From: Streptomyces sp. BA2
GTDB lineage: Bacteria; Actinomycetota; Actinomycetes; Streptomycetales; Streptomycetaceae
NCBI RefSeq assembly: GCF_009769735.1
Contig: NZ_WSRO01000002.1
Coordinates: 5,344,001-5,408,000, forward strand
DNA length: 64,000 bases
Direction of reading: 5' to 3'
Below the pieces are notes generated by a model. That model saw nothing but the letters and a program-made list of their open reading frames with translations, did not search any database and was not told where the DNA came from. Shown here one piece after another: positions 1 through 8,727 of this stretch; positions within the stretch are counted from its first letter, which is position 1; every line of letters starts with the position of its first letter. The position numbers were made by a program, and so were the translations under genes.

Positions 1-1
1 C

Positions 2-733
2 CACGAGATCGGCACGCACTTCAACGGGCACTTCTGCGCGGGCAGCGGCACGGTCGCCAACTGGACGCCCGCGCAATGGCAGAGCGAAATCGACCAGGCC
101 ACCTCCTTCGTCAAGGAATGGCGCACGAATACCGGCTGGACCGACCTGCCGTCGCTGCCTTTCGACTACGACAAGGAACTCGTCGGCGGCCGTACGCCCT
201 GCCTCCTCGGCCAGGAGAACCTGCTGCCGACGGCGAAGAAGCTCGGCTGGCGTTACGACGCCTCGTCGCCCGGCGGCCGTCAGCGCTGGCCCCAGAAGAA
301 GATGGGCGTCTGGGACCTGCCGCTGCAGGCGATGCCGTTCCCCGGGCACTCCTTCGAGGTCCTGTCCATGGACTACAACATCCTGGCCAACCAGTCGCAG
401 AACTCCACGAAGGCGCCGCCGGCCAACTACCCGGGCTGGCGCAAGCAGGCCACCGAGTCCTACATCGCCGGATTCAAGCGCGCCTACGAGACCAACCGTG
501 CGCCGTTCTTCATCGGCAACCACTTCGAGGAGTGGAACGGCGGCATCTACATGGACGCCGTCGAGGAAGCCCTGAAGCACATCGCGGGGAAGAAGGACGT
601 ACGCCTGGTCTCCTTCCGGCAGTTCGTCGACTGGCTCGACGTCCAGGACCCGAAGGTCCTCGCCGAGCTGCAGGGCCTCGAGGTCGGCCAGGAACCCGTG
701 GGCGGCTGGAAGGGGCTCGGAAAGGCGGTCTGA
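2..733 (+). CDS. Polysaccharide deacetylase-like protein, 5' truncated by window start
   Basis: Only the C-terminal 243 residues are present; the reading frame is open to the first base, so the start lies outside the window. The first residues read HEIGTHFNGHFC, matching the His-x-x-x-His metal-binding region of the secreted polysaccharide deacetylase-like proteins seen in Streptomyces. Aromatic-rich segments follow (WTPAQW, FFIGNHFEEWNGG). This fold usually removes acetyl groups from cell-wall or extracellular glycans at the cell surface. No signal peptide can be judged because the N-terminus is missing. The gene stops 66 bp before the TlpA gene and is probably a separate unit. Confidence 0.7.
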   Translation, partial: HEIGTHFNGHFCAGSGTVANWTPAQWQSEIDQATSFVKEWRTNTGWTDLPSLPFDYDKELVGGRTPCLLGQENLLPTAKKLGWRYDASSPGGRQRWPQKKMGVWDLPLQAMPFPGHSFEVLSMDYNILANQSQNSTKAPPANYPGWRKQATESYIAGFKRAYETNRAPFFIGNHFEEWNGGIYMDAVEEALKHIAGKKDVRLVSFRQFVDWLDVQDPKVLAELQGLEVGQEPVGGWKGLGKAV

Positions 734-799
734 AATGGGACTTTCCGCAACCCCGGGGGGTGCGGAAGATCCCCGAAACAGACATGCGAAACTTTTCAC

Positions 800-1429
800 A
801 TGAGTGCCGCCTGCCGCGCCCCCCACAGCACGAACCGCAGCCGTAGCCGCAGCCGCGCCGCCCTTCTGGGCGCTGGGGCCGCGGTCGCCGCGCTGACCCT
901 GTCGGCGTGCAGCTCCGGCGGCACGTCAGGCGGCTCCGGGAACACGAACTTCGTCACCGGCTCCGACGGCATCGCCACCGCCGGCAAGGGCGAGCGCCAG
1001 GACGGGCCGAAGCTCGAGGGGGAGACCCTCACGGGCAAGCACCTCGACGTCGACGACTACAAGGGCAAGGTCGTCGTCCTGAACGTGTGGGGTTCCTGGT
1101 GTTCGCCCTGCCGGGCCGAGGCGCCGAACTTCGCGAAGGTCTCGAAGGAGACCAAGGGCAAGGACGTGCAGTTCATCGGGATCAACACCCGTGATCCGCA
1201 GAAGGGTCCCGCGCTGACGTTCGAGAAGGAGTGGAAGATCTCCTACCCGAGCCTGCACGATCCGATGGGCAAGCTGATGCTGCGCTTCCCCAAGGGCACG
1301 ATGAACCCGAAGTTCATCCCCTCCACGATCGTCCTCGACCGCGAGGGAAAGATCGCGGCACGCTCGCAGCAGGCGCTCAGCGAAGACAAGCTGCGCAAGA
1401 TGATCGACCCGCTGATCGCGGAGGAGTGA
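800..1429 (+). CDS. TlpA/ResA-type thioredoxin-like lipoprotein
   Basis: 209 residues. An Arg-rich N-terminus, a hydrophobic stretch and a lipobox LSAC (Cys37) predict a membrane-anchored lipoprotein. The thioredoxin domain carries the active motif WCSPC (Cys101, Cys104). TlpA/ResA proteins reduce the disulfide of apocytochrome c CXXCH motifs on the outer face of the membrane before haem attachment, taking electrons from CcdA. CcdA is the next gene, 7 bp downstream, followed by ResB and CcsB, so this is the first gene of a cytochrome c maturation operon. No clear Shine-Dalgarno precedes the ATG; a later in-frame start cannot be excluded but would damage the signal sequence. Confidence 0.88.
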   Translation: MSAACRAPHSTNRSRSRSRAALLGAGAAVAALTLSACSSGGTSGGSGNTNFVTGSDGIATAGKGERQDGPKLEGETLTGKHLDVDDYKGKVVVLNVWGSWCSPCRAEAPNFAKVSKETKGKDVQFIGINTRDPQKGPALTFEKEWKISYPSLHDPMGKLMLRFPKGTMNPKFIPSTIVLDREGKIAARSQQALSEDKLRKMIDPLIAEE

Positions 1430-1436
1430 TCTCCCG

Positions 1437-2204
1437 GTGATGTCCACTCTCGCCGCCGTCGGCGAAGCGAACCAGACCGTCATGAACGGAGCGCTCGTCC
1501 TCGCGCTGCCCATCGCGGCCCTCGGCGGTCTCGTCTCCTTCTTCTCCCCGTGCGTACTGCCGCTCGTGCCGGGCTATCTGTCGTACGTCACCGGGGTCGG
1601 CGGCACGGACCTCGCGGAGGCCAAGCGGGGGCGGATGGCCGCGGGGGCCGGGCTCTTCGTGCTCGGGTTCACCGCCGTCTTCGTCTCCACGGGCGCGCTC
1701 TTCGGGTTCGTCGGGCAGAACTTGCAGGACTACCAGGACGTCATCACCAAGGTGCTCGGCGTCCTGATGATCGCTCTCGGCATCTTCTTCATGGGGCTCA
1801 TGCCCTGGCTGTCCCAGCGGGAGTTCCGCTTCCACAAGAAGCCGGCCGCGGGGCTCGCGGGGGCTCCGGTGCTCGGCGCGCTGTTCGCCGTGGGCTGGGC
1901 GCCCTGCGTGGGGCCCACGCTTACGTCCGTCAACTCCCTGGCCCTCGACCAGGGCAGCGCGGGGCGCGGGGCCATACTGAGCGTCGCGTACTGCGTGGGG
2001 CTCGGGCTGCCGTTCATCCTCGCGGCGGTCGCCTTCCGCAAGGCGCTCGGTGCCTTCAGCTGGGTGAAGAAGCACTACGTCTGGGTGATGCGCATCGGCG
2101 GCATCATGATGATCGCGACCGGGCTGCTCCTCGTCACCGGAGTGTGGGACAGCATCGTGCAGCAGATGCAGGTCTGGTCCAACGGCTACACGGTGGGGAT
2201 CTGA
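1437..2204 (+). CDS. ccdA: CcdA-family cytochrome c biogenesis transmembrane thiol reductase
   Basis: 255 residues, mostly hydrophobic with about six membrane segments. The paired motifs FFSPCVLPLVPGYLSY (Cys39) and GWAPCVGPTL (Cys157) are the two conserved redox cysteines with flanking prolines typical of CcdA/DsbD. The protein passes reducing power from cytoplasmic thioredoxin to the extracytoplasmic TlpA-like lipoprotein encoded just upstream. Start is GTG 1437 or the adjacent ATG 1440. It lies 3 bp before resB, so translation is probably coupled along the operon. Confidence 0.93.
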   Translation: MMSTLAAVGEANQTVMNGALVLALPIAALGGLVSFFSPCVLPLVPGYLSYVTGVGGTDLAEAKRGRMAAGAGLFVLGFTAVFVSTGALFGFVGQNLQDYQDVITKVLGVLMIALGIFFMGLMPWLSQREFRFHKKPAAGLAGAPVLGALFAVGWAPCVGPTLTSVNSLALDQGSAGRGAILSVAYCVGLGLPFILAAVAFRKALGAFSWVKKHYVWVMRIGGIMMIATGLLLVTGVWDSIVQQMQVWSNGYTVGI

Positions 2205-2207
2205 TCC

Positions 2208-4049
2208 ATGAGCAAGACCGAAGCCCCTGAAGAGCAGAGTGATCTGGGCGCCGCGGGCTCCCAGCTGTCCACCGCTCCCGTGGACCGGGCGATGCCCGGC
2301 TCCTTCGGGGGCCGGCGCGCTCCCGGCGCCGCCGGGTGGCTCGTCTGGACCGGCCGTGAGGTTGTCGGCTGGGTCCGGTGGATGTGGCGGCAGCTGACCT
2401 CGATGCGGGTCGCGCTGCTCCTGCTGCTGCTTCTCTCGCTCGGCGCGATCCCCGGCTCGCTGATCCCGCAGACCAGCATCGACGAGCTGAAGGTCCAGGA
2501 CTTCAAGAAGGCGCACACCACGCTCGGGCCGCTCTACGAGAAGTTCCAGCTGTTCGACGTCTACAGCTCCGTGTGGTTCTCGGCGATCTACATCCTTCTC
2601 TTCGTCTCCCTCATCGGCTGCATCGTGCCCCGCACCTGGCAGTTCGTGGGCCAGCTGCGCGGCCGGCCGCCGGGCGCGCCCAAACGGCTCGACCGGCTGC
2701 CCGCGTACACCACGTGGCGCACCGAGGCCGGGCCCGATGAGGTCCACGAGGCCGCGCTCGGTCTGCTCAAGGGGCGGCGCTTCCGCGCGGACCTGACGGC
2801 GGGCAAGGGTGCCGCGGGGGCGTCCGTCGCCGCGGAGAAGGGCTACCTGCGTGAGGCGGGCAACCTCTTCTTCCACATCTCGCTGATCGTGCTCCTGGTG
2901 GCCTTCGCCGTCGGCGCGCTGTTCAAGTCCGAGGGCGGCAAGCTCATCGTCCAGGGGGACGGGTTCTCCAACACCCTCACCCAGTACGACAACTTCAAGT
3001 CCGGCAACCTCTTCAACACCGACGACCTGGCGCCGTTCAGCTTCAAGCTGGACAGCTTCGAGTCGTCGTTCGAGAGGAAGGGCCCCGAGAAGGGGACGGC
3101 CCGCACCTACCGGGCGAACGTCACCTACAGCGAGGGCATCGACGGCCCCGAGAAGAAGCAGGCCATCGAGGTCAACAAGCCGCTCGAGGTCGACGGCTCG
3201 AAGGTCTACCTCATCGGCCAGGGCTACGCCCCGACCGTCACCGTGCGCGACGGGAAGGGCAAGGTCGTCAGCAGGCAGTCCACGCCGCTCCTTCCGATCG
3301 ACTCCAACGGCACGGCCACCGGCGCGATCAAGATCCTCGACGGCTACCGCGACAAGAACGGCAAGAAGGAACAGCTCGGCTTCAACGCCTTCTTCGTGCC
3401 GACGTTCGCGGGCGCGGGCCAGGGCCAGATGTTCTCCCAGTTCCCCGCACTGGACTACCCCGTGCTCGCGCTGTCCGCGTACCACGGAAGCCTCGGTGTG
3501 GACTCCGGTCTGCCGCAGAACGTCTATCAGCTGGACACCAGCAAGATGGCCAAGTTCAAGGACTCCAAGGGCGAGCTCCTCAAGCAGCGGATGCGGCCGG
3601 GCGAGACGATGAAGCTGCCTAACGGCGCCGGCTCGATCACCTTCGAGAAGGACATCAAGCGCTGGGCGACCTTCCAGATCTCCCAGCAGCCGGGCAGCAT
3701 GTGGGCGCTCGTCGGGGCGGTCTCCGCCATCGTCGGCCTCGCCGGATCGCTGTTCATCCAGCGCCGCCGCGTGTGGGTGCGGGCCGTGCGGGGCGCCGAC
3801 GGCGTCACCGTCGTCGAGATGGCAGGGCTCGGCCGCAGCGAGTCCGCCAAGCTGCCCGAAGAGCTGGGCGACCTCGCCGCGCACCTTCACGAGAAGGCGC
3901 CGAGCGCGCCCGAACCCGACCGTGCCGATCAGGCAGAGCAAGCCGAGCACGCCGATCAGGCCGAGCAAACCGATCATGCCGACGATTCCGATGCCGAGCA
4001 TGGTGACTCCACCCCCCAAGTTGTTCCTGCCGAAGGGGCTGAGAAATGA
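2208..4049 (+). CDS. resB: ResB-like cytochrome c biogenesis protein
   Basis: 613 residues. Three N-terminal membrane helices (near residues 63-85, 105-127 and 217-240), a large extracytoplasmic domain, and a C-terminal helix near 497-518 give the ResB topology. With CcsB it forms the system II haem-handling and cytochrome c synthetase complex. The C-terminal 45 residues are an acidic tail of repeating DQAEQAEHAD-like units, low in complexity and likely disordered. The stop codon overlaps the ccsB start (ATGA, 4 bp), a sign of translational coupling. Confidence 0.93.
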   Translation: MSKTEAPEEQSDLGAAGSQLSTAPVDRAMPGSFGGRRAPGAAGWLVWTGREVVGWVRWMWRQLTSMRVALLLLLLLSLGAIPGSLIPQTSIDELKVQDFKKAHTTLGPLYEKFQLFDVYSSVWFSAIYILLFVSLIGCIVPRTWQFVGQLRGRPPGAPKRLDRLPAYTTWRTEAGPDEVHEAALGLLKGRRFRADLTAGKGAAGASVAAEKGYLREAGNLFFHISLIVLLVAFAVGALFKSEGGKLIVQGDGFSNTLTQYDNFKSGNLFNTDDLAPFSFKLDSFESSFERKGPEKGTARTYRANVTYSEGIDGPEKKQAIEVNKPLEVDGSKVYLIGQGYAPTVTVRDGKGKVVSRQSTPLLPIDSNGTATGAIKILDGYRDKNGKKEQLGFNAFFVPTFAGAGQGQMFSQFPALDYPVLALSAYHGSLGVDSGLPQNVYQLDTSKMAKFKDSKGELLKQRMRPGETMKLPNGAGSITFEKDIKRWATFQISQQPGSMWALVGAVSAIVGLAGSLFIQRRRVWVRAVRGADGVTVVEMAGLGRSESAKLPEELGDLAAHLHEKAPSAPEPDRADQAEQAEHADQAEQTDHADDSDAEHGDSTPQVVPAEGAEK

Positions 4050-5152
4050 ATCTCGCCACCACCCTCGCCGCCGAACCGAACGAGAACCTCGCGAGCATCA
4101 GCAATGTGCTGATCTACTCCGCGATGGCCGTCTATCTCCTTGCCTTCTTCGCGCACATGGCGGAGTGGATCCTCGGCAGCCGCAGCAAGGTCGGCCGCAC
4201 GGCCGCCGCGCTGACCCCCCGGACCGAGACCGCCGCCAAGGCGCCCGGCGTCACCGTCAAGGCCAAGGGCGGCACCGCCGTCCTCGACCGCCCGAAGTCG
4301 GCCCCCAAGGTCGTCACCCGCTCCGTCACCGGAACCCGCGATGTGCCGGACGGTCCTGGTGCGGCGGCCGGTGACGAGAAGGGGGACCTCTACGGCCGTA
4401 TCGCCGTGTCCCTCACCGTGCTCGCGTTCCTCGTCGAGTTCGGCGGTGTGCTCACCCGCGCCCTTTCGGTGCAGCGGGCGCCGTGGGGCAATATGTACGA
4501 GTTCAACATCACCTTCTCCACCATGGCCGTGGGTGTGTACCTCGTGCTGCTGGCGCTGAAGAAGAACGTCAGCTGGCTCGGCCTTCCGCTGATCACCACG
4601 GTCCTCCTCGATCTCGGTCTCGCCGTCACTGTCTTGTACACCGCCAGCGACCAGTTGGTTCCCGCCCTTCACTCGTACTGGTTGTGGATCCACGTCTCCA
4701 CCGCGATCTTCTGCGGCGCCGTCTTCTACGTGGGCGCGGTCTCGACGATCCTTTACCTCTTCCGCGACTCCTACGAGAACAAGCTGGCCTCCGGCGGGAA
4801 GCCGGGCCGCTTCGCGACCTCCGTCCTGGAGCGCCTCCCGGCCGCGGCCACGCTCGACAAGTTCTCGTACCGCGTGAACGCCGCGGTCTTCCCGCTGTGG
4901 ACGTTCACGATCATCGCGGGCGCGATCTGGGCGGGCGACGCGTGGGGCCGCTACTGGGGCTGGGACCCCAAGGAGGTCTGGTCCTTCATCACCTGGGTCG
5001 CCTACGCCTGCTACCTCCACGCACGCGCAACAGCAGGCTGGAAGGGCCGCAAGGCCGCCTACCTGGCCCTGATCGCCTTCGGCTGCTGGCTGTTCAACTA
5101 CTACGGCGTGAACATCTTCGTCACCGGCAAGCACTCGTACGCGGGTGTCTGA
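4046..5152 (+). CDS. ccsB: CcsB/CcsA cytochrome c-type biogenesis protein
   Basis: 368 residues with a long linker between the first helix and the CcsA core. The Trp-rich signature WGRYWGWDPKEVWS near residue 305 is the periplasmic haem-binding WWD motif, and conserved His residues are present in flanking helices (HSYWLWIH, HARATAGW). System II cytochrome c synthetase moves haem across the membrane and attaches it to apocytochrome c with ResB. Last gene of the operon; a 62-bp gap separates it from the next gene. Actinobacteria use this system to mature the cytochrome bcc complex, which accepts electrons from menaquinol made by genes elsewhere in this window. Confidence 0.93.
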   Translation: MNLATTLAAEPNENLASISNVLIYSAMAVYLLAFFAHMAEWILGSRSKVGRTAAALTPRTETAAKAPGVTVKAKGGTAVLDRPKSAPKVVTRSVTGTRDVPDGPGAAAGDEKGDLYGRIAVSLTVLAFLVEFGGVLTRALSVQRAPWGNMYEFNITFSTMAVGVYLVLLALKKNVSWLGLPLITTVLLDLGLAVTVLYTASDQLVPALHSYWLWIHVSTAIFCGAVFYVGAVSTILYLFRDSYENKLASGGKPGRFATSVLERLPAAATLDKFSYRVNAAVFPLWTFTIIAGAIWAGDAWGRYWGWDPKEVWSFITWVAYACYLHARATAGWKGRKAAYLALIAFGCWLFNYYGVNIFVTGKHSYAGV

Positions 5153-5214
5153 CGCGGGCATCTGACCGCTCCGCCGGGAGTGCGGAACGGCTCGTACCGG
5201 GTCAGGCTTGGGCC

Positions 5215-5742
5215 ATGACGGCGATGATCGGGCAGGGCGTAAGCAGGACGGAGAGCTCCAGCGGTACCGGGAAGCCGGTTCAGCATCTTCATCAGGAGCT
5301 TCACCTTCCCCACCCGGTGGAGAAGGTCTGGGCGGCGGTGGCCACCCCGGAGGGTCTTCCGGGGTGGCTGGCCGCCGCTGATGTGTTCGAGCCGCGGCTC
5401 GGTGGCGCAGTCTCGCTGCGGTGGCTCAACGGGGACGAGGCGGCCACCCACTCCGGGCACATCACCGCGTGGGACCCGGAGCGGGTCGCCGAGTACACGA
5501 TCGACCTGCACGGACGGTGCCGCTTCCACCTGGAGGCGGCGCACGCTCAAGCGCAGGCCACGACCCTCCGCTTCACGAACGAGTTCGCCGGCGACGACGA
5601 GCTGCGCCTCGACTGCCTCGCCGGGTGGCACAACCACTTCGAGTTCCTCGTCGACGCGCTCGACGGGCGGCCGAAGGACTGGTCTACGTGGAGCCTGGGC
5701 CGGTGGAATGAGCTGCGGCACGCCTACGGGCAGAGCGAGTGA
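5215..5742 (+). CDS. SRPBCC (START/AHSA1-like) domain protein
   Basis: 175 residues. The core from about residue 28 reads HQELHLPHPVEKVWAAV, then GLPGWLAA and later WHNHFEFL, the usual order in SRPBCC/AHSA1 small-molecule-binding proteins. The family forms a helix-grip cavity for hydrophobic ligands; no ligand can be inferred here. The ATG at 5215 is chosen because the longer in-frame extension runs through the real ccsB gene in another frame. It is followed at 6 bp by the stop of the convergent oxidoreductase gene. Confidence 0.8.
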   Translation: MTAMIGQGVSRTESSSGTGKPVQHLHQELHLPHPVEKVWAAVATPEGLPGWLAAADVFEPRLGGAVSLRWLNGDEAATHSGHITAWDPERVAEYTIDLHGRCRFHLEAAHAQAQATTLRFTNEFAGDDELRLDCLAGWHNHFEFLVDALDGRPKDWSTWSLGRWNELRHAYGQSE

Positions 5743-5747
5743 TCAGT

Positions 5748-6779
5748 TCAGCCTGCACCTGCCACCCTCAGCAGCAGCTTTCCCGTGCTCGTGCGCGCCC
5801 CCATCAAGCGGTGCGCGTCGGCCGCGTCCGCCAGGGGGAACTCCGCCGTCACCGGCAACTCCACCGTCCCGTCGGCCACCTTCGCGAAGGCCCGCGCGGC
5901 GACCTCACGCAGGGCCTCGGGCGCCGACTTGGCGAGGGAGAGGATCGAGAAGCCGAAGACTCCGAGCCCTGTCCCGTACAGCTCCGGCTGGCCCACCCGC
6001 CACGGCTCCGCCGAGCTCGCGTTGCCGAACGAGACGAGCCGCCCGAAGACGGCGAGCGCGGCGAGGCCGCCGCGGAAGGTGTCGCCGCCGACCGGGTCCA
6101 GGGCGAGGTCCACCCCTCGTCCGCCGGTCGCCGCGCGCACCTCGGCGGCGAAGCCGTCCCCGGAGTCGCTGGAGTCCCTGGAGTCCCCGGAGCCCCCAGA
6201 GTTCTCGATGAACACCTCGTCGTATCCGTGCTTCAGCGCGTACTCCGCCTTCGCCTCGCTCGATACGACGCCGTACACCGCGCCCGCCCCGCCCGCCTTC
6301 GCCAACTGGCCCACCACCGTGCCGATTCCGCCCGCCGCGCCCTGAACGAGAACCGTCTCGCCCGCTCGCAACCGGCCCACCTCGTGCAGCAGCGCGTGTG
6401 CCGTGGGCAGGACCGTGGGCAGCGTGGCGGCCGTGCGCAGGTCCACGCCGCTCGGCAGGGCGAAGACCGTCGTCGCATCGGCGAGCGCGACCTCCGCGTA
6501 CGCCCCGCCGTCGGTGAGCGCGGCGACCTCCTGGCCGACCTCGAAGCCCTCGGCGCCCGCGCCGAGTGCCCGGACGTGCCCCGAGACCTCCAGGCCGGGC
6601 ACGTAGGGGAGCGAGGGGACGCGGTAGCCCTCGCCGCGCGCCTTCAGGTCGGCGAAGTTCACGCCGGTGTAGGCGACGTCCACGGTGATCTGGCCCGCGC
6701 CCGGCTCGGGGATGCCCCTCGTGTCCACCGCCTTGAGGACCTCGGGGCCGCCGTACTCCTGGAGCTGGATCGCGCGCAT
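5748..6779 (-). CDS. Zinc-independent MDR oxidoreductase (quinone oxidoreductase-like)
   Basis: 343 residues. An N-terminal GroES-like domain (MRAIQLQEYGGPEVL) is followed by a Rossmann domain with the dinucleotide motif GAAGGIGTVVGQLAKA near residue 150, matching the NADPH:quinone reductase branch of medium-chain dehydrogenases. No cluster of four structural zinc cysteines is seen. An unusual Ser/Asp-rich insertion (SGGSGDSRDSSDSGDG) sits in the Rossmann domain near residue 195. The gene is divergent from an ArsR-type regulator and shares its operator region, so it is the likely regulated target. Substrate unknown; members act on quinones or reactive enals. Confidence 0.88.
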   Translation of the reverse strand: MRAIQLQEYGGPEVLKAVDTRGIPEPGAGQITVDVAYTGVNFADLKARGEGYRVPSLPYVPGLEVSGHVRALGAGAEGFEVGQEVAALTDGGAYAEVALADATTVFALPSGVDLRTAATLPTVLPTAHALLHEVGRLRAGETVLVQGAAGGIGTVVGQLAKAGGAGAVYGVVSSEAKAEYALKHGYDEVFIENSGGSGDSRDSSDSGDGFAAEVRAATGGRGVDLALDPVGGDTFRGGLAALAVFGRLVSFGNASSAEPWRVGQPELYGTGLGVFGFSILSLAKSAPEALREVAARAFAKVADGTVELPVTAEFPLADAADAHRLMGARTSTGKLLLRVAGAG

Positions 6780-6793
6780 GGGTGAGCACCCTT

Positions 6794-6849
6794 CGAGTGT
6801 TCAATGGGAAGCGAACACTCGGAGTGTATGGTTCTCATCGAACACTCGG
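6794..6849. promoter_or_regulatory. Tandem palindromic operator between oxidoreductase and ArsR-type regulator
   Basis: Two copies of GAGTGT-N14-ACACTC lie head to tail: 6795-6820 and 6822-6847. The arms of the first extend to CGAGTGTTC (6794-6802) and GAACACTCG (6813-6821), and GAACACTCGG recurs at 6840-6849. The identical spacing and 27-bp period make chance unlikely. The site sits between the divergent start codons at 6779 and 6890, where the encoded ArsR-type repressor would control both genes. Binding is inferred, not shown. Confidence 0.8.
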
Positions 6850-6889
6850 CAAGGGGCTGAGGGCAGGAAGGGACAGGAAGGGATCGGAC

Positions 6890-7213
6890 GTGGCGAACAC
6901 TCACCACCGCGCGGCGCCGGTGCACGTCCACCCGGACGAGGTGCCCGTGCTGACCGCGCTCACCGCGCTCGCCGACCCCGTACGCCTCGAACTGGTACGG
7001 GAGTTGGCGTCGTCCCCCGACTGGACCCGCGCCTGCGGCAGCTTCGACGTACCCGTCGGCAAGGCCGCGCTGAGCCATCACTTCGGGGTGCTGAGGGGAG
7101 CCGGCCTCGTCGAGCAGCGGGACGAGGGGCCCCGGCGGGTCAACCGGCTCCGCCGGGAGGAGTTCGAGGCGCGCTTCCCCGGGCTGCTCGCGCTGGTCCT
7201 GCTAACCGACTAG
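6890..7213 (+). CDS. ArsR-family winged-helix regulator
   Basis: 107 residues from the GTG at 6890, chosen for the upstream GGAAGGG and because the longer reading from 6782 would translate the operator itself. The domain reads LTALADPVRLELVRELA, then KAALSHHFGVLRGAGLVEQRDEGPRR, the ArsR helix-turn-helix and wing. No CxC metal-binding pair is present, so a metal sensor is unlikely; a redox or organic ligand is more probable. Divergent from the MDR oxidoreductase across a tandem palindrome that is probably its operator. Confidence 0.85.
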   Translation: MANTHHRAAPVHVHPDEVPVLTALTALADPVRLELVRELASSPDWTRACGSFDVPVGKAALSHHFGVLRGAGLVEQRDEGPRRVNRLRREEFEARFPGLLALVLLTD

Positions 7214-7222
7214 TCGGCCGGA

Positions 7223-7696
7223 TCAGTCGACGCCGTCGCCGACACCGATGTCCTCGCGCCACAGCTCCGGCCGTGCCGCCACGAAGTCCCGCATCATCGT
7301 CACGCACGCGGGATCGTCGAGGATCACGATCTCCACGCCGTGCTCCGCCAGCCAGTCGTGGCCGCCGTGGAACGTCCGGGCCTCGCCGACGACCACCCGC
7401 GAGATCCCGAACTGCCGCACCAGGCCGCTGCAGTACCAGCAGGGCGAGAGCGTCGTGACCATCGTCGTCCCGCGGTACGTGCGCTGCCGCCCCGCGTCCC
7501 GGAACGCCGCCGTCTCCGCGTGCAGGGACGGATCGCCGTCCTGGACGCGGCGATTGTGCCCGCGCCCCAGCAGCGCCCCGTCCGCGCCGTAGAGCGCGGC
7601 GCCGATCGGGATGCCGCCCTCCGCGAGGCCCTGCCGGGCCTCCTCGACGGCGGTCGCGAGCCATGCGCGGGCCTGTGCCTGATCCAAGTGGTCCAT
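7223..7696 (-). CDS. FCY1-like cytosine deaminase / CMP-dCMP deaminase fold
   Basis: 157 residues from ATG 7696, which follows a strong GGAGGAAGG. Zinc-site motifs are HAE (59-61) and PCWYC (85-89). The spacing and surrounding sequence (GGIPIGAAL, LGRGHNRR, TTLSPCWYCSG, and a C-terminal REDIG) closely follow yeast cytosine deaminase Fcy1, including the acidic residue near the C-terminus that contacts the pyrimidine. Predicted reaction: cytosine to uracil and ammonia, pyrimidine salvage. Another nucleobase or isocytosine-like substrate is possible. It converges on the ArsR-type gene with a 9-bp gap. Confidence 0.85.
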   Translation of the reverse strand: MDHLDQAQARAWLATAVEEARQGLAEGGIPIGAALYGADGALLGRGHNRRVQDGDPSLHAETAAFRDAGRQRTYRGTTMVTTLSPCWYCSGLVRQFGISRVVVGEARTFHGGHDWLAEHGVEIVILDDPACVTMMRDFVAARPELWREDIGVGDGVD

Positions 7697-7800
7697 GTGC
7701 GCACCTTCCTCCGGTGCCATCGTCCCCGCCGATGACCCCATCGGCAGGACGCCCCACTGGCTCGTGGACCAGCGCATACGCCCGCTCGTAGCTTCAGGGC

Positions 7801-8727
7801 ATGAACTCCATGACCTCAGAGAACAAGGGCACGGCCCAGCTCACCGCCGCGATGGTGCTCTCCGGCACCCTCGGGATCTTCGTCGTCGAGTCGGGTGCTT
7901 CGGCCTTCAACGTCGTGTTCTTCCGCGTGCTGTTCGGCGCCCTTGCCCTCGGTGCCTACGCCTTCGCCCGCGGCTACTTCCGCGACCACGGCCTCACCCC
8001 GAAGAAGCTCGGACTCGCGGCGCTCGGCGGCGCGTTCATCGTCTTCAACTGGGTGTTCCTCTTCAAGGCGTACGAGGCGACCTCGATCTCCCTGGCCACC
8101 GTCGTCTACCACACGCAGCCGTTCCTGCTGGTGCTGATGAGCGCCCTCATCTTCCGTGAGCGGCTGACCAGGCATCAACTCATGTGGCTTGCAACCGCCT
8201 TCGCCGGTCTCGTGCTCGTCTCCGGGGTGCGTCCCGGCGACCTCGGCTCACTCGCCGGCATCGGCCTCGCGCTCCTCGCCGCCCTGCTCTACGGCCTCTC
8301 CACCCTCGTCACCAAGCGCATCACCGGTGTGCGACCCCACCTGATCGCCCTCGTTCAAGTCCTTGTCGGCATACCGCTGTTGCTGCCCTTCGCGGACTTC
8401 GGCGCGATGAGCGGCACCGGCGCAGGCTGGGGCTGGCTCGTCGGGCTCGGCGTCATCCACACGGGACTGATGTACGTCCTGATGTACGCGGCGTACGCCA
8501 AGCTGCCCACCGCCAAGATCGCCGTACTCGCCTTCACCTACCCGGCGGTCGCGATGGTCGCCGACTGGGCCGTCTACGGGCACCACATCGGGCTCGTCCA
8601 GGCGCTCGGCGTACCACTGATCGTCCTCGCGAGCCTGAAGGTCAACCGCGTCAAGTCGCCCAGGACAGTCGCTAGTTCACCGGCTCCGCTGCCTGCTCCC
8701 GCACCAGCCGCACCGACTGCTCGATGA
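7801..8727 (+). CDS. DMT-superfamily transporter with two EamA domains
   Basis: 308 residues, about ten hydrophobic helices in two homologous halves, as in EamA/RhaT-type exporters. Examples are the N-terminal TAAMVLSGTLGIFVVES and the second-half IGLALLAALLYGLSTLV. Substrate is not evident; relatives export amino acids or metabolites. The C-terminus is Pro/Ala-rich and overlaps the 3' end of the convergent LysR gene by 56 bp, so the two genes share coding sequence on opposite strands. Confidence 0.88.
   Translation: MNSMTSENKGTAQLTAAMVLSGTLGIFVVESGASAFNVVFFRVLFGALALGAYAFARGYFRDHGLTPKKLGLAALGGAFIVFNWVFLFKAYEATSISLATVVYHTQPFLLVLMSALIFRERLTRHQLMWLATAFAGLVLVSGVRPGDLGSLAGIGLALLAALLYGLSTLVTKRITGVRPHLIALVQVLVGIPLLLPFADFGAMSGTGAGWGWLVGLGVIHTGLMYVLMYAAYAKLPTAKIAVLAFTYPAVAMVADWAVYGHHIGLVQALGVPLIVLASLKVNRVKSPRTVASSPAPLPAPAPAAPTAR

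Noticed and set aside
1377..4019. 880-residue reverse-strand ORF across the ResB operon
   Set aside because: It lies antisense to clear CcdA and ResB coding sequence and encodes an Arg/Glu/Asp-rich low-complexity shadow with no known domain.
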